Assembly: GCA_020053945.1 (NCBI GenBank)
Contig: JAGVME010000032.1
Span: forward strand, 1 to 46,404
DNA: 46,404 nucleotides
Direction: 5' to 3'
DNA from: Gammaproteobacteria bacterium
GTDB taxonomy: Bacteria > Pseudomonadota > Gammaproteobacteria > Ga0077554 > Ga007554
The notes beneath the pieces are model-generated. The model saw nothing but the letters and a program-made list of their open reading frames with translations. It made no database searches and had not been told where the DNA came from. Position numbers and translations under genes: made by a program. Shown here in pieces: positions 18,956 to 30,405 of the stretch. Position 1 is the stretch's first letter. Each line of letters begins with the position of its first letter.

Positions 18956-19999
18956 TCACGAACCTCCCAACTGATATTTTCTCACGGCATTATTATGCTC
19001 TTGCAGCGTTTCAGAAAAATAATGCGTGCCATTGCCACGCGCGACGAAATACAGTGTTTCTCCTGGCGCAGGGTGCAATGCGGCATGAATCGCACCACCC
19101 CCTGGCATGGCGATTGGCGTCGGCGGCAGGCCTCTGCGCAAATAGGTATTATAGGGGGTATCGGTTTGTAAATCACGCTTGCGCAGGTTGCCGTCGAAGC
19201 TATCGCCCATGCCGTAAATCAGAGTAGGATCCGTCGCCAGCGCCATTCCGAGGTTCAGGCGCCGCACAAATACACCCGCGATTTGCGCACGTTCTTCAGC
19301 CGCACCCGTTTCGCGCTCGACAATAGATGCCATGATCAGTGCTTCATAGGGTGTTTTATAGGGGACGGTGCTATCACGTTGCGGCCATTCACTGGCCAAG
19401 CGTTGTTCCATCATGCGGTAGGCGCGTTGCAAGAATGCCACGTCACTAAAACCCCGTGAAAAACGATAGGTGTCGGGATAAAAACGCCCTTCGGGATGTT
19501 GGTCAGGCCAACCCAGCCTAGCCATGATCTGGCTGTTAGTAAGTCCCGACAAGGTATGCGTGATGACGGGGTGAGCATTGATCGCTGCCATCATTTGCTT
19601 GAACGTCCAGCCTTCCACCAGTGTCAGCGAATACTGCACCACTTTACCCGCCGCCATGTTATCCAGTAATTGACCCGCTGTCATGCCGGGAGCCAGCGCA
19701 TATTCGCCGGCCTTAATAATATACGCCTTGTTTTGGATCTTGCCCTGAAAAAGCGCCCACCACACCAGGTAGGTGGGGCGGCTCAACAGGCCGCGGCTCC
19801 CCAGGTCACGCGCCACATCACGCAGGGTAGCGCCAGATACTACTGTATACGACAGGGGCGGCGCATCGCCGCCATTCACATCGGCCGGAATATTCAATGG
19901 CGTTTCGGCGACGCTGCTAATGTCCATATAAACCCATACACCAGCAAAACTACCGATGAGGAGAAAGATGCCGACCAGTTTTAAAAAAATATTGCTCAT
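18956..19999 (-). CDS. mltG: Endolytic transglycosylase MltG (YceG-like)
   Basis: EGWTFKQMM, EGRFYPDTYRF, ASIVERETG, DPTLIYG, YNTYLRRGLPPTPIAMPG. Confidence 0.93.
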   Translation of the reverse strand: MSNIFLKLVGIFLLIGSFAGVWVYMDISSVAETPLNIPADVNGGDAPPLSYTVVSGATLRDVARDLGSRGLLSRPTYLVWWALFQGKIQNKAYIIKAGEYALAPGMTAGQLLDNMAAGKVVQYSLTLVEGWTFKQMMAAINAHPVITHTLSGLTNSQIMARLGWPDQHPEGRFYPDTYRFSRGFSDVAFLQRAYRMMEQRLASEWPQRDSTVPYKTPYEALIMASIVERETGAAEERAQIAGVFVRRLNLGMALATDPTLIYGMGDSFDGNLRKRDLQTDTPYNTYLRRGLPPTPIAMPGGGAIHAALHPAPGETLYFVARGNGTHYFSETLQEHNNAVRKYQLGGS

Positions 20000-20844
20000 G
20001 ATACAGCGCTGTCCCGCAATTTTGCCATGATATCTGAGGTTATCGGTCCATTCACCTGAAAACTGCACCCCGGAATACCCATGATTTCACGCACTGGCCA
20101 TATCCCAATCACGCTATTGCACAAAAATACCTCGTCAGCCGAAATGACCTCTTCTAACGCCAGGGCGGCAATGGCGCTCGGTATACCTGCCGTACGCGCA
20201 TAGGCCAAAATCCAGCTACGCATCACACCCGCCACGCCACACTGCGATACATCCGGTGTTAACAATTGCCCGTTGCGCACCACAAACAGGTTAGTCATCG
20301 TGCCTTCAATTACGTTACCCTGAATATCGAGCATCAAGCCTTCCGGCACATTCGCATCATCCCATTCACTGCGCGCCAGCACCTGTTCCAGGCGATTAAG
20401 ATGTTTGATGCCTGCTAGCGCTGGATTCCACCCCAAACGCGTGGCACACACACGCACTGCCACACCTTCACTCCAGAAAGCCATGGGGTAATCCGGCCAG
20501 GGGTAGAGCGCCAAGATGCGCGTAACCTGAGCGGATAAGGGCGGTGGCGCCCGGTAGCCGCGTCCGCCACTACCACGAGTGATGATGATTTTCAGCACGC
20601 CCTGCGTTTCACCACTACATAACGATAGCGCCTCGCTACGCAGCAGCGCCAGATCAGGCCCAAGGAAATTAGGAAAGTTCAAGCGTTGGCAACTCAACCG
20701 CAAACGCTGCATGTGCCTATCCCACAGCGCAGGCTCACCGTTGATCACCGCAAAAGTTTCAAACAGGCCATCGCCATAGTGCAGACCGCGATCATGCACA
20801 TCAATGCAATTAGCAGGAACGCCATTGACCAGGGTGGTCGTCAC
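19996..20844 (-). CDS. pabC: Aminodeoxychorismate lyase PabC
   Basis: DRGLHYGDGLFETFAV, KHLNRLEQVLAR, EGTMTNLFVV; overlaps mltG by ATGA. Confidence 0.92.
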   Translation of the reverse strand: MTTTLVNGVPANCIDVHDRGLHYGDGLFETFAVINGEPALWDRHMQRLRLSCQRLNFPNFLGPDLALLRSEALSLCSGETQGVLKIIITRGSGGRGYRAPPPLSAQVTRILALYPWPDYPMAFWSEGVAVRVCATRLGWNPALAGIKHLNRLEQVLARSEWDDANVPEGLMLDIQGNVIEGTMTNLFVVRNGQLLTPDVSQCGVAGVMRSWILAYARTAGIPSAIAALALEEVISADEVFLCNSVIGIWPVREIMGIPGCSFQVNGPITSDIMAKLRDSAVS

Positions 20845-22421
20845 CCACTCGCCCCCAGCGCCAACAACAACCCCCGCGCCTTGGCGCGTGTTTCCTGTAA
20901 CTCGGCGTCAGGAACGGAATCCGCCACAATCCCCGCGCCGACACGAAATTGCACATCACCATTTTCCACCAGCATGGTACGAATCAAAATATTCAGGTCC
21001 ATATTTCCATTATGATTCAGGTAACCCATTGCGCCAGTATATGGCCCACGTGGCGTCTGCTCCAGCTCGGCAATGATTTCCATGCAGCGCACTTTGGGGC
21101 AGCCCGTAATGGTGCCACCCGGAAACACCGCGCGTATCACTTGCCCCGGCGTCACCTCAGGGCGTTTAATGCCGCGCACATTGGAAACAATGTGATGCAC
21201 ATGGGCGTACGATTCCAGCACCATCAATTCATCCACCTGCACGCTACCGGGTACGCACACACGACCCAGATCATTACGTTCCAGGTCGATCAGCATCACA
21301 TGCTCGGCACGTTCTTTCGGATGCGCCAGCAACGCCTGTGACAACGCAACATCTTCATCACCCATCCCGCGCGGACGTGTACCGGCAATCGGCCGCACCT
21401 CAATGACATCACCCTGCACCCGCACCAGACGCTCGGGCGACGAACTCAAAATCGCGCTGGCCGCTCCCGGCGTCGTGCCTCCTGCGTCGTACATGGATGT
21501 ACAAGTGTCGCCAGAAGCAGGATACTGGAAGCGATCGGCACTAGCAGAACCCTTCGCTTCCGCTCTTCCCTGTGCGTCGCCCTTATAGAGCGCGACACCC
21601 GCAAACGGCGCGGGATTGTTTTTCCGCAAGCCCTGGTAAAGTTGCATATAACTTACATCAGGCGCCAACGTGGCGCGATATCCCCGCGACAAATTTACCT
21701 GAAACACATCGCCTGCCACGATATATTCCTTAATACGCCGCACACCGTCCAGAAAACGCGTGGGATCATCCTCCTGCAGTGCGCTTATCGGCGCGGCCAC
21801 TTCGGCGTGAGGTTCCACTGTTAAATGCTCAAGGTCATGCGCCATCCTATCGAGCAATACTGCATCTTCAGCCACAAGGAAGGTGCATTGGACATGATGA
21901 TCAACAATCACTGCCGCGGGAATACGTGTAGCAAACGCGATGGGCAGCCGTGATGTGCTGAGCGGCTCCTGCCCGCTTAGCTCCTCCCGCGCTTCCCCGT
22001 GCGTTTCGGCGCCGGCCAATGCCAAGCGCGGCTCAATTTGCGCTGCCAACCCATACCCCAGATAAATAAACCAGCCGCCGGAAAACGGCAACACAGGGTC
22101 CACCTCAGTAGATGACAGCGCCGCCTCATGCGCCCACGCATCGTCCAGTGCCTGCAAAAAATTCGCCGCACCGGGGACGAAGGGAGCTGCGAGCGCCAGA
22201 GAAGACGGGGACCCGGAAGTGGCAGAAACGTGGGACGTGGCATTACCCGCCAACACCAAGGTTTTGCCAGGAAAGGCGAACAGTATGTCATAACGCGCAG
22301 GCAGGATGCCGGGAGCGGCCGACGTACCATGCGCCACACTTTCGAGCAAAAAAGGGTAGCGTTCGGCATGGGCGCCATGCAAACGCAGAAGATCAGGATA
22401 GATAGGTAGTTGACGTATCAC
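20841..22421 (-). CDS. pabB: Aminodeoxychorismate synthase component I PabB, with inserted repeat-derived segments
   Basis: RRIKEYIVAGDVFQVNLSRGY, ILSSSPERLVRV, PIAGTRPRG, DLERNDLGRVC, PGGTITGCPKVRCMEII; 526 aa, with repeat-encoded SADRFQYPASGDTCTSMYDAGG. Confidence 0.92.
   Translation of the reverse strand: MIRQLPIYPDLLRLHGAHAERYPFLLESVAHGTSAAPGILPARYDILFAFPGKTLVLAGNATSHVSATSGSPSSLALAAPFVPGAANFLQALDDAWAHEAALSSTEVDPVLPFSGGWFIYLGYGLAAQIEPRLALAGAETHGEAREELSGQEPLSTSRLPIAFATRIPAAVIVDHHVQCTFLVAEDAVLLDRMAHDLEHLTVEPHAEVAAPISALQEDDPTRFLDGVRRIKEYIVAGDVFQVNLSRGYRATLAPDVSYMQLYQGLRKNNPAPFAGVALYKGDAQGRAEAKGSASADRFQYPASGDTCTSMYDAGGTTPGAASAILSSSPERLVRVQGDVIEVRPIAGTRPRGMGDEDVALSQALLAHPKERAEHVMLIDLERNDLGRVCVPGSVQVDELMVLESYAHVHHIVSNVRGIKRPEVTPGQVIRAVFPGGTITGCPKVRCMEIIAELEQTPRGPYTGAMGYLNHNGNMDLNILIRTMLVENGDVQFRVGAGIVADSVPDAELQETRAKARGLLLALGASG
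21459..21546. repeat. GC-rich repeat copy inside pabB
   Basis: AGTGTCGCCAGAAGCAGGATACTGGAAGCGATCGGCACTAGCA (21504-21546) matches the intergenic copy at 22507-22549 at 40/43; preceded by the GTACATGGATGTAC hairpin. Confidence 0.85.
22296..22330. repeat. Partial GC-rich repeat copy near the 5' end of pabB
   Basis: CGCAGGCAGGATGCCGGGAGCGGCCGACGTACCAT resembles GGCAGGATGCCGGTAGCGACCGCCGCACC in rfbD; encodes TSAAPGILPA. Confidence 0.55.
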
Positions 22422-22462
22422 TTTAAGGGCTTTTCTAACATAGGAAGCATGTTGTCATGTTG

Positions 22463-22549
22463 CTGGAGGCAGCCGCTCCGGCTGCTGCGCCGCCCATGGA
22501 TGGGCCAGTGTCGCCAGAAGCAGGATGCTGGAAGCGACTGGCACTAGCA
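22463..22549. repeat. Intergenic GC-rich repeat copy between leuS and pabB
   Basis: Contains GCAGCC/GGCTGC and GCCCATGGATGGGC hairpins plus the AGTGTCGCCAGAAGCAGGATGCTGGAAGCGACTGGCACTAGCA core. Confidence 0.85.
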
Positions 22550-22628
22550 CATCCGTGTACGTCGAGTGTCAAAATACTGAAGAATGGGGGTGATAACAAG
22601 TAATGACGCCTTCCATTGCACAAACAAG

Positions 22629-25172
<2,544 letters not shown>

Positions 25173-25204
25173 CTACATTGATCAGTCAACATGACAATAG
25201 GGTG

Positions 25205-26083
25205 TTAAGGCTCATTCTCATACGGTGACAGCTTGAGCGTTTTCAGGGCTTTTTTCAGGCCATCGAGGCTAATGGCTTCTACAAAGCCATCAATACCGGC
25301 TTCTTTGGTCGCGGGGTCTTTGGCTTTTACGGCGAGCGCCGCCGCTTTTAATTTTTCCGCCAATGCGGCATCCACATGTTCTGTCGCCATTAAAAACCAT
25401 TCGGGATACAGGTTCGTGCTATGTAAATGCGGTAGCTCATCATGTTTTTGATCCAATACCACAATTTTGCGCAAGTCGATCAAACCAGCTTTTGCCATGC
25501 TCTCCAGCACGCCACTCCTGACCAAGCCCGCATCCATCATCCCTAGCTCTACTTCCAGCGGAATTTCATCCTGGCGGCGCGCTTCTTTGAACAGGGCAAA
25601 ATCCTTGTGCGGGTCAATACCTTTTTTCATCAAATGATACGCCTGAAATACATACCCCCCCGCCGAAGTGCCAATTTGATAGCCCATGACTTTTTTACCT
25701 TTCAAGTCGGCGACACGCATAATACCACTGCGCTGGCTGGCAATAATAACCCCCGCAAAATAAGGCGTGCCCTGCGCTTTCACCGTTGCCAAAGGTTGCG
25801 CATGGTATTTCTCAGCGACAATCACGGCCGACACGGGATTAACCAACGCAAAATCCACATCGCCATTGCCAATGGCCTCGGTAATTTTTGCGGGGGCATA
25901 CGGCATGATCAGGATATCCTTGCCGATTTTAACGCCAAGTTGTTTAACCAGGGCTTGCCACTTGGCGGTTTCCACCGAACCCCGCGGCGCATTGATGGCC
26001 AGCTTGACCGTATCAGCCTGGGCCACGCCCCAGCATACGCCAAACAGCATAATAACCATCGGACCAAAAAAACGGATCTTCAT
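25205..26083 (-). CDS. PhnD-like phosphate/phosphonate-type periplasmic substrate-binding protein
   Basis: Signal peptide; MPYAPAKITEAIGNGDVDFALVNPVSAVIVAEKY; GVIIASQRSGIMRVADLKGKKVMGYQIGTSAGGYVFQAYHLMKKGIDP. Confidence 0.82.
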   Translation of the reverse strand: MKIRFFGPMVIMLFGVCWGVAQADTVKLAINAPRGSVETAKWQALVKQLGVKIGKDILIMPYAPAKITEAIGNGDVDFALVNPVSAVIVAEKYHAQPLATVKAQGTPYFAGVIIASQRSGIMRVADLKGKKVMGYQIGTSAGGYVFQAYHLMKKGIDPHKDFALFKEARRQDEIPLEVELGMMDAGLVRSGVLESMAKAGLIDLRKIVVLDQKHDELPHLHSTNLYPEWFLMATEHVDAALAEKLKAAALAVKAKDPATKEAGIDGFVEAISLDGLKKALKTLKLSPYENEP

Positions 26084-26246
26084 AAGGTGTTCATCTCAAA
26101 ATTTCCATCCATTTTAACTTTTTATTTTACCTCAGGAGGAGGCTTGATGGGCGTATATGCCCTGCCAGTATAAAAAATGCCCGGGTTTTCTATACCTATT
26201 GGCGTATGATACCCTATATTACCTGATGACTCTTAAGGATATTGCC

Positions 26247-26744
26247 ATGAAGCCGCGCAACGAAAAACATCTGCACGCCTATGACCATATGATGGAACAG
26301 GTGAAAACCCTGGCGGATCATCTGGGCTATCAAAACCTCAAGCATGCCATCCAGATTGCCAAAAATAACGCCGTGGAAGTGGGTGAGTTGACACGTGAAG
26401 AGGCCGAGCTCATTGGTGATTACCTGATGCGTGACCTGGAAGACGCGGGCCACTATCTGGCGGATAATGGCGGCGAACTGAAAGATTGGTTGCGTTTCGA
26501 TTTGGAACTGATTGAAGAACGTTTGCTGGAGATGTTTGCGCTGGCGGCAGACAAAACCAAACTGGAGTTCATGCAACTCGCCGAACGTGCAAGGCGCGCG
26601 GACGAATACCACACCGGCAGTATTACCAGCATTGGGACTTTGGAGTGTACAAACTGCGGCGAGCTATTGCGCTTTCATGCCACCAGCCACATTCCCCCCT
26701 GCCCAAAATGCCATGGCAGCGTTTTCAGGCGGGTTACGGCGTAA
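26247..26744 (+). CDS. Zinc ribbon-containing protein (DUF1451-like)
   Basis: MKPRNEKHLHAYDHMMEQVKTLAD; C-terminal ECTNCGELL...PCPKCHGSVF zinc ribbon. Confidence 0.8.
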   Translation: MKPRNEKHLHAYDHMMEQVKTLADHLGYQNLKHAIQIAKNNAVEVGELTREEAELIGDYLMRDLEDAGHYLADNGGELKDWLRFDLELIEERLLEMFALAADKTKLEFMQLAERARRADEYHTGSITSIGTLECTNCGELLRFHATSHIPPCPKCHGSVFRRVTA

Positions 26745-28023
26745 TTACGGGGAGATGCCTGTTTCGTTCGTCATGGGGTGCCGCAGGTTCACCGCGCGCC
26801 ACATAGGTGGCGGCCACCAGATCACCCGTCACGTTTAGCGCGGTGCGGCACATGTCGAGAAAGCGGTCGATGCCCAAAATCAACGCCAGCCCTTCAACGG
26901 GAATGCCGAAGGTCACCAGGATCATGGCAATCACGGGCAACGAACCCGCGGGGATGCCTGCCGTGCCAATACCGCCCAGCACACAGATCACCATGATCAG
27001 AAACTGCTGGCCCAGACCCAGCTCCACACCAAACAACTGCGCAAGGAATAATACCGTGACGCCTTCAAACAATGCTGTGCCATTCTGGTTCATGGCAGAG
27101 CCTGCGGTGAGCACAAAACGGCTAACGTGGCGCGGCAGGTTCAAGTTTTCTTCAGCAACCTTGAGCGCCGTCGGCAAGGTTGCGCTGGAAGATGCCGTGG
27201 CAAATGCGGTGACCATGGCAACGCGCACACTGCGAAAAAACATCAGGGGTGATCGCCCGCCGAGAAAGCGGATCGCCAATGGGTACACCACAAACATTTG
27301 CAGACCCAGGCCCAGCAACACAACGCCCACATACGACATCAGATACGGTAATAGCTCGGTGCCGAGCCGCGCCGTCATGGTGAAAATCAATGCGGCAACA
27401 CCGTAGGGCGCAAGTTTTAAAACGCCATGGATCAGCGTCATGCTCACATCATAAAGACCTTCTATCGTTTCACGCAGGCGCAACGCGCCGGGGGTTTGCG
27501 TAAACGATAAGCCCACGCCGAAAATCAGCGAGAATAAAATCACGCCGATCATCTCGCCATTCGCGGCGGCCTTGATCGGGTTATCGGGAAACATCGCCAC
27601 CAGCAATGCCACGCCTGTGGTGTCGGGCGGTTTGGGCACGGTGAGCGTCGCACTGTTGGCCGTGGCCAAGCTGCGCAATTCTTCTGGCAAACCGGCGCCG
27701 GGGCGTATCAAGTTAGTCAACGCCATGCCGATCAATACGGCAATCAATGACGCCACCACGGTATAACCCAGTGTACGCGCGCCCATCCGCCCCAGATGTT
27801 TTACGTCCAGCCCGCAGATGCCAATCACCAGCGCCGAGAACAGCATCGGGATCACCAACATGAACAACAGGCGCAAAAAAATCTGCCCCGCAGGCAGGGT
27901 GATATTATCCACCACCCACGGCAACCACACCGTGTCATGCGCCAACGTTTTGACCACTAAACCCAATCCACCGCCGATTACCAGGCCAATGAGAATTTTC
28001 GCGCTTAAGCTGGCCTTATACAT
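26734..28023 (-). CDS. Dicarboxylate/amino acid:cation symporter (DAACS/SLC1 family)
   Basis: AFATASSSATLPTAL, GSAMNQNGTALFEGV, GTAGIPAGSLPVIAMIL. Start MYKASLSAKIL overlaps the rfbD stop (ATGA); the longer ORF in the track reads out of frame through rfbD. Confidence 0.9.
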   Translation of the reverse strand: MYKASLSAKILIGLVIGGGLGLVVKTLAHDTVWLPWVVDNITLPAGQIFLRLLFMLVIPMLFSALVIGICGLDVKHLGRMGARTLGYTVVASLIAVLIGMALTNLIRPGAGLPEELRSLATANSATLTVPKPPDTTGVALLVAMFPDNPIKAAANGEMIGVILFSLIFGVGLSFTQTPGALRLRETIEGLYDVSMTLIHGVLKLAPYGVAALIFTMTARLGTELLPYLMSYVGVVLLGLGLQMFVVYPLAIRFLGGRSPLMFFRSVRVAMVTAFATASSSATLPTALKVAEENLNLPRHVSRFVLTAGSAMNQNGTALFEGVTVLFLAQLFGVELGLGQQFLIMVICVLGGIGTAGIPAGSLPVIAMILVTFGIPVEGLALILGIDRFLDMCRTALNVTGDLVAATYVARGEPAAPHDERNRHLPVITP

Positions 28024-28973
28024 CAATTCTCCGCCAGCACCATTTCCAGTGCCGCCCTCCAATCGGGAAACGTGATGCCGAAGGTCTGCGCCAGTTGTTC
28101 GTTGCTCAACACTGAATAGGCAGGACGTGCGGCAGGTGTCGGGTAATCGTTGCTGGGAATAGGTTGTAATTGCGTGGTTGCACCCTCCAAAATGGCATTG
28201 GCAAAGCCGTGCCATGATGTTTGACCTGCGCAGCTCATGTGATACACGCCGCTGTGCTGCCGGATATAACCGGTCACACTCGCCGCACAGGGACGTGCAA
28301 GTGTCGCGGAAGGCAGGATGCCGGTAGCGACCGCCGCACCGGCATAATCGGTAGCGTTGTCCCGACCTCGATCCAACCCTTGCGCGACAATTTGCGCCGT
28401 CGCCTCGGCCAGCAGCCGACACCAAGTGGGCGCGCCGACCTGGTCATCAACCACTTTCAACAGTGGCCTTTCACTGGCTAGACGTTGCATGGTCAGCAAA
28501 AAGTTTTTGCCACGCCGTCCATACACCCAGGCGGTGCGCAGAATAAGGTGCGGCACATCCACGGCCTGAATGGCGCGTTCACCCGCCAGCTTGGAGCTGC
28601 CATAAATGTTTTGCGGATTCGGGATATCCTGTTCGGTATAGGGCGTATTTTTGCTGCCATCAAATACATAATCTGTGGAATAGTGTATTAATGCCGCGCC
28701 GAGGCGTTGTGCTTCTTGCGCCAGAATCCCCGGTGCGGTGCCGTTAATCGCCAGCGCCAGTGCCGGCTCGGTTTCAGCTTTATCCACCGCCGTATACGCC
28801 GCCGGGTTGACAATTAAATTCGGCTTTACCTCACCGCAGATTTTTCTTATCGCGTCAGGGTTGGCCAGATCCATGTCGGCCTGCCCCAGCGCGATGACCT
28901 CACCCAAGGTGGACAAGGTGCGTTGCAGTTCCCAGCCTACCTGACCGTTTTTCCCGGTGAGTAAAATTCTCAT
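28023..28973 (-). CDS. rfbD: dTDP-4-dehydrorhamnose reductase RfbD with inserted repeat-derived segment
   Basis: MRILLTGKNGQVGWEL, YSTDYVFDG, LRTAWVYG; insert GAAVATGILPSATLARPCAASV before GVYHMSCAGQTSWHGFA. Confidence 0.93.
   Translation of the reverse strand: MRILLTGKNGQVGWELQRTLSTLGEVIALGQADMDLANPDAIRKICGEVKPNLIVNPAAYTAVDKAETEPALALAINGTAPGILAQEAQRLGAALIHYSTDYVFDGSKNTPYTEQDIPNPQNIYGSSKLAGERAIQAVDVPHLILRTAWVYGRRGKNFLLTMQRLASERPLLKVVDDQVGAPTWCRLLAEATAQIVAQGLDRGRDNATDYAGAAVATGILPSATLARPCAASVTGYIRQHSGVYHMSCAGQTSWHGFANAILEGATTQLQPIPSNDYPTPAARPAYSVLSNEQLAQTFGITFPDWRAALEMVLAEN
28280..28342. repeat. GC-rich 51-bp repeat unit (plus the start of a second) inside rfbD
   Basis: TCGCCGCACAGGGACGTGCAAGTGTCGCGGAAGGCAGGATGCCGGTAGCGA followed by CCGCCGCACCGG. 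Confidence 0.85.
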
Positions 28974-29518
28974 GGAAACGCCTCGGCCGCCTTAAACGGA
29001 ACACCCACTGCATCTTTGGCAGATAACGCGGGCGCGCCGGACAACGGCCAGTCTATGGCAAGGTCAGCATCATTCCATAACAAAGAGCGCTCATACTGCG
29101 GCGCATAAAAATCCGTGGTTTTATAGAGAAATTCAGCATGGTCGGACAATACCAGAAAGCCGTGGGCAAACCCTTTGGGTACCCACAACATGCGCTTGTT
29201 GGTGGCCGACAGGTGCATACCAACCCACTGGCCAAACGTGGCAGATGCACGGCGCATATCCACAGCCACATCATATACTTCACCCACCACCACCCTCACC
29301 AGCTTGCCTTGTGGCTGCTGGATCTGGTAATGCAATCCGCGCAACACATTCTTCGCGGAACGGGAATGGTTGTCCTGCACAAAGCGCTCGGTGATGCCAG
29401 CCCCGTCCGCCAGTTTTTTCTCGTTGTAGCTTTCATAAAAAAAACCACGCTCATCACCAAACACCTGAGGTTCGATAATCAACAAATCTGGAATTGCTGT
29501 TTTTTGTATTTGCATCAT
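28970..29518 (-). CDS. rfbC: dTDP-4-dehydrorhamnose 3,5-epimerase RfbC
   Basis: DERGFFYESYN, FVQDNHSRSAKNVLRGLHYQ, LWVPKGFAHGF. Confidence 0.95.
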   Translation of the reverse strand: MMQIQKTAIPDLLIIEPQVFGDERGFFYESYNEKKLADGAGITERFVQDNHSRSAKNVLRGLHYQIQQPQGKLVRVVVGEVYDVAVDMRRASATFGQWVGMHLSATNKRMLWVPKGFAHGFLVLSDHAEFLYKTTDFYAPQYERSLLWNDADLAIDWPLSGAPALSAKDAVGVPFKAAEAFP

Positions 29519-29529
29519 TCACCCGACCT

Positions 29530-30405
29530 TTAAAAAATCCGTTCTTTCAATAACCCGAGCAAATAGGCGCCATAACCATTCTTTGCCAAGGGCTGCGCCA
29601 AGGCTTCCAATTGGCTGGCGCTGATGTAGCCTTTGCGGTAAGCGATTTCTTCGGGGCAGGCGATCTTGAGTCCCTGACGCTTTTCGATGGTCTGGATAAA
29701 CAGCGATGCTTCCAGTAACGATTCGTGCGTGCCGGTATCCAACCACGCCATGCCGCGCCCCATCACTTGCACATCCAGTAAACCCTGCGTGAGATAGTGA
29801 CGATTGACATCGGTGATTTCGAGTTCACCGCGTGGCGAAGGACGGATGGCGCGGGCAATATCGACGACCTGATTATCATAAAAATACAGGCCTGTGACCG
29901 CATAACGCGATTTCGGAACGGTGGGCTTTTCGACGATGCTGAGGGCTTTGCCAGCCGCATCAAACTCAACGACGCCATAGCGCTCAGGGTCTTGCACCGG
30001 GTAGGCAAAGACGGTGGCGCCCGTTTTCTTTTGCGCGGCGTCCAGCAGTTGTGGCGATAAATCATGGCCGTAGAAAATATTGTCGCCCAACACCAGCGCA
30101 CATGAACCGTCACCAATAAAATCACTGCCAATAATAAATGCCTGTGCGAGGCCATCGGGCGAGGCTTGTACCGCATAGGTGATGCTGAGTCCCCACTGCT
30201 GGCCATCCCCCAACAATTGTTCAAAACGCGGCGTGTCCTGGGGGGTGGAAATGATGAGAATATCGCGGATCCCCGCCAGCATGAGGGTAGTCAGCGGATA
30301 ATAGATCATGGGTTTATCATAAACCGGCAACAATTGCTTGGACACCGCCTGGGTGACGGGATACAAACGGGTGCCGGAACCCCCGGCGAGAATGATGCCT
30401 TTCAT
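29530..30405 (-). CDS. rfbA: Glucose-1-phosphate thymidylyltransferase RfbA
   Basis: [61 protein letters not shown]. Confidence 0.96.
   Translation of the reverse strand: MKGIILAGGSGTRLYPVTQAVSKQLLPVYDKPMIYYPLTTLMLAGIRDILIISTPQDTPRFEQLLGDGQQWGLSITYAVQASPDGLAQAFIIGSDFIGDGSCALVLGDNIFYGHDLSPQLLDAAQKKTGATVFAYPVQDPERYGVVEFDAAGKALSIVEKPTVPKSRYAVTGLYFYDNQVVDIARAIRPSPRGELEITDVNRHYLTQGLLDVQVMGRGMAWLDTGTHESLLEASLFIQTIEKRQGLKIACPEEIAYRKGYISASQLEALAQPLAKNGYGAYLLGLLKERIF

Noticed and set aside
21642-21824. Antisense ORFs over pabB, leuS, surA and others in the track
   Set aside because: High-GC shadow ORFs without RBS or family signatures, overlapping strongly supported genes.
22435-22623. Small ORF (62 aa) in the leuS-pabB gap
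   Set aside because: Its sequence (RFQHPASGDTGPSMGG...) is just a translation of the repeat element, with no independent support as a gene.
28024-28425. N-terminal extension of the symporter ORF (CGGRYRHPAFRDTCTSLCGECDRL...)
   Set aside because: It is an out-of-frame reading of rfbD and its embedded repeat. The real symporter start is MYKASLSAKIL at 28023.
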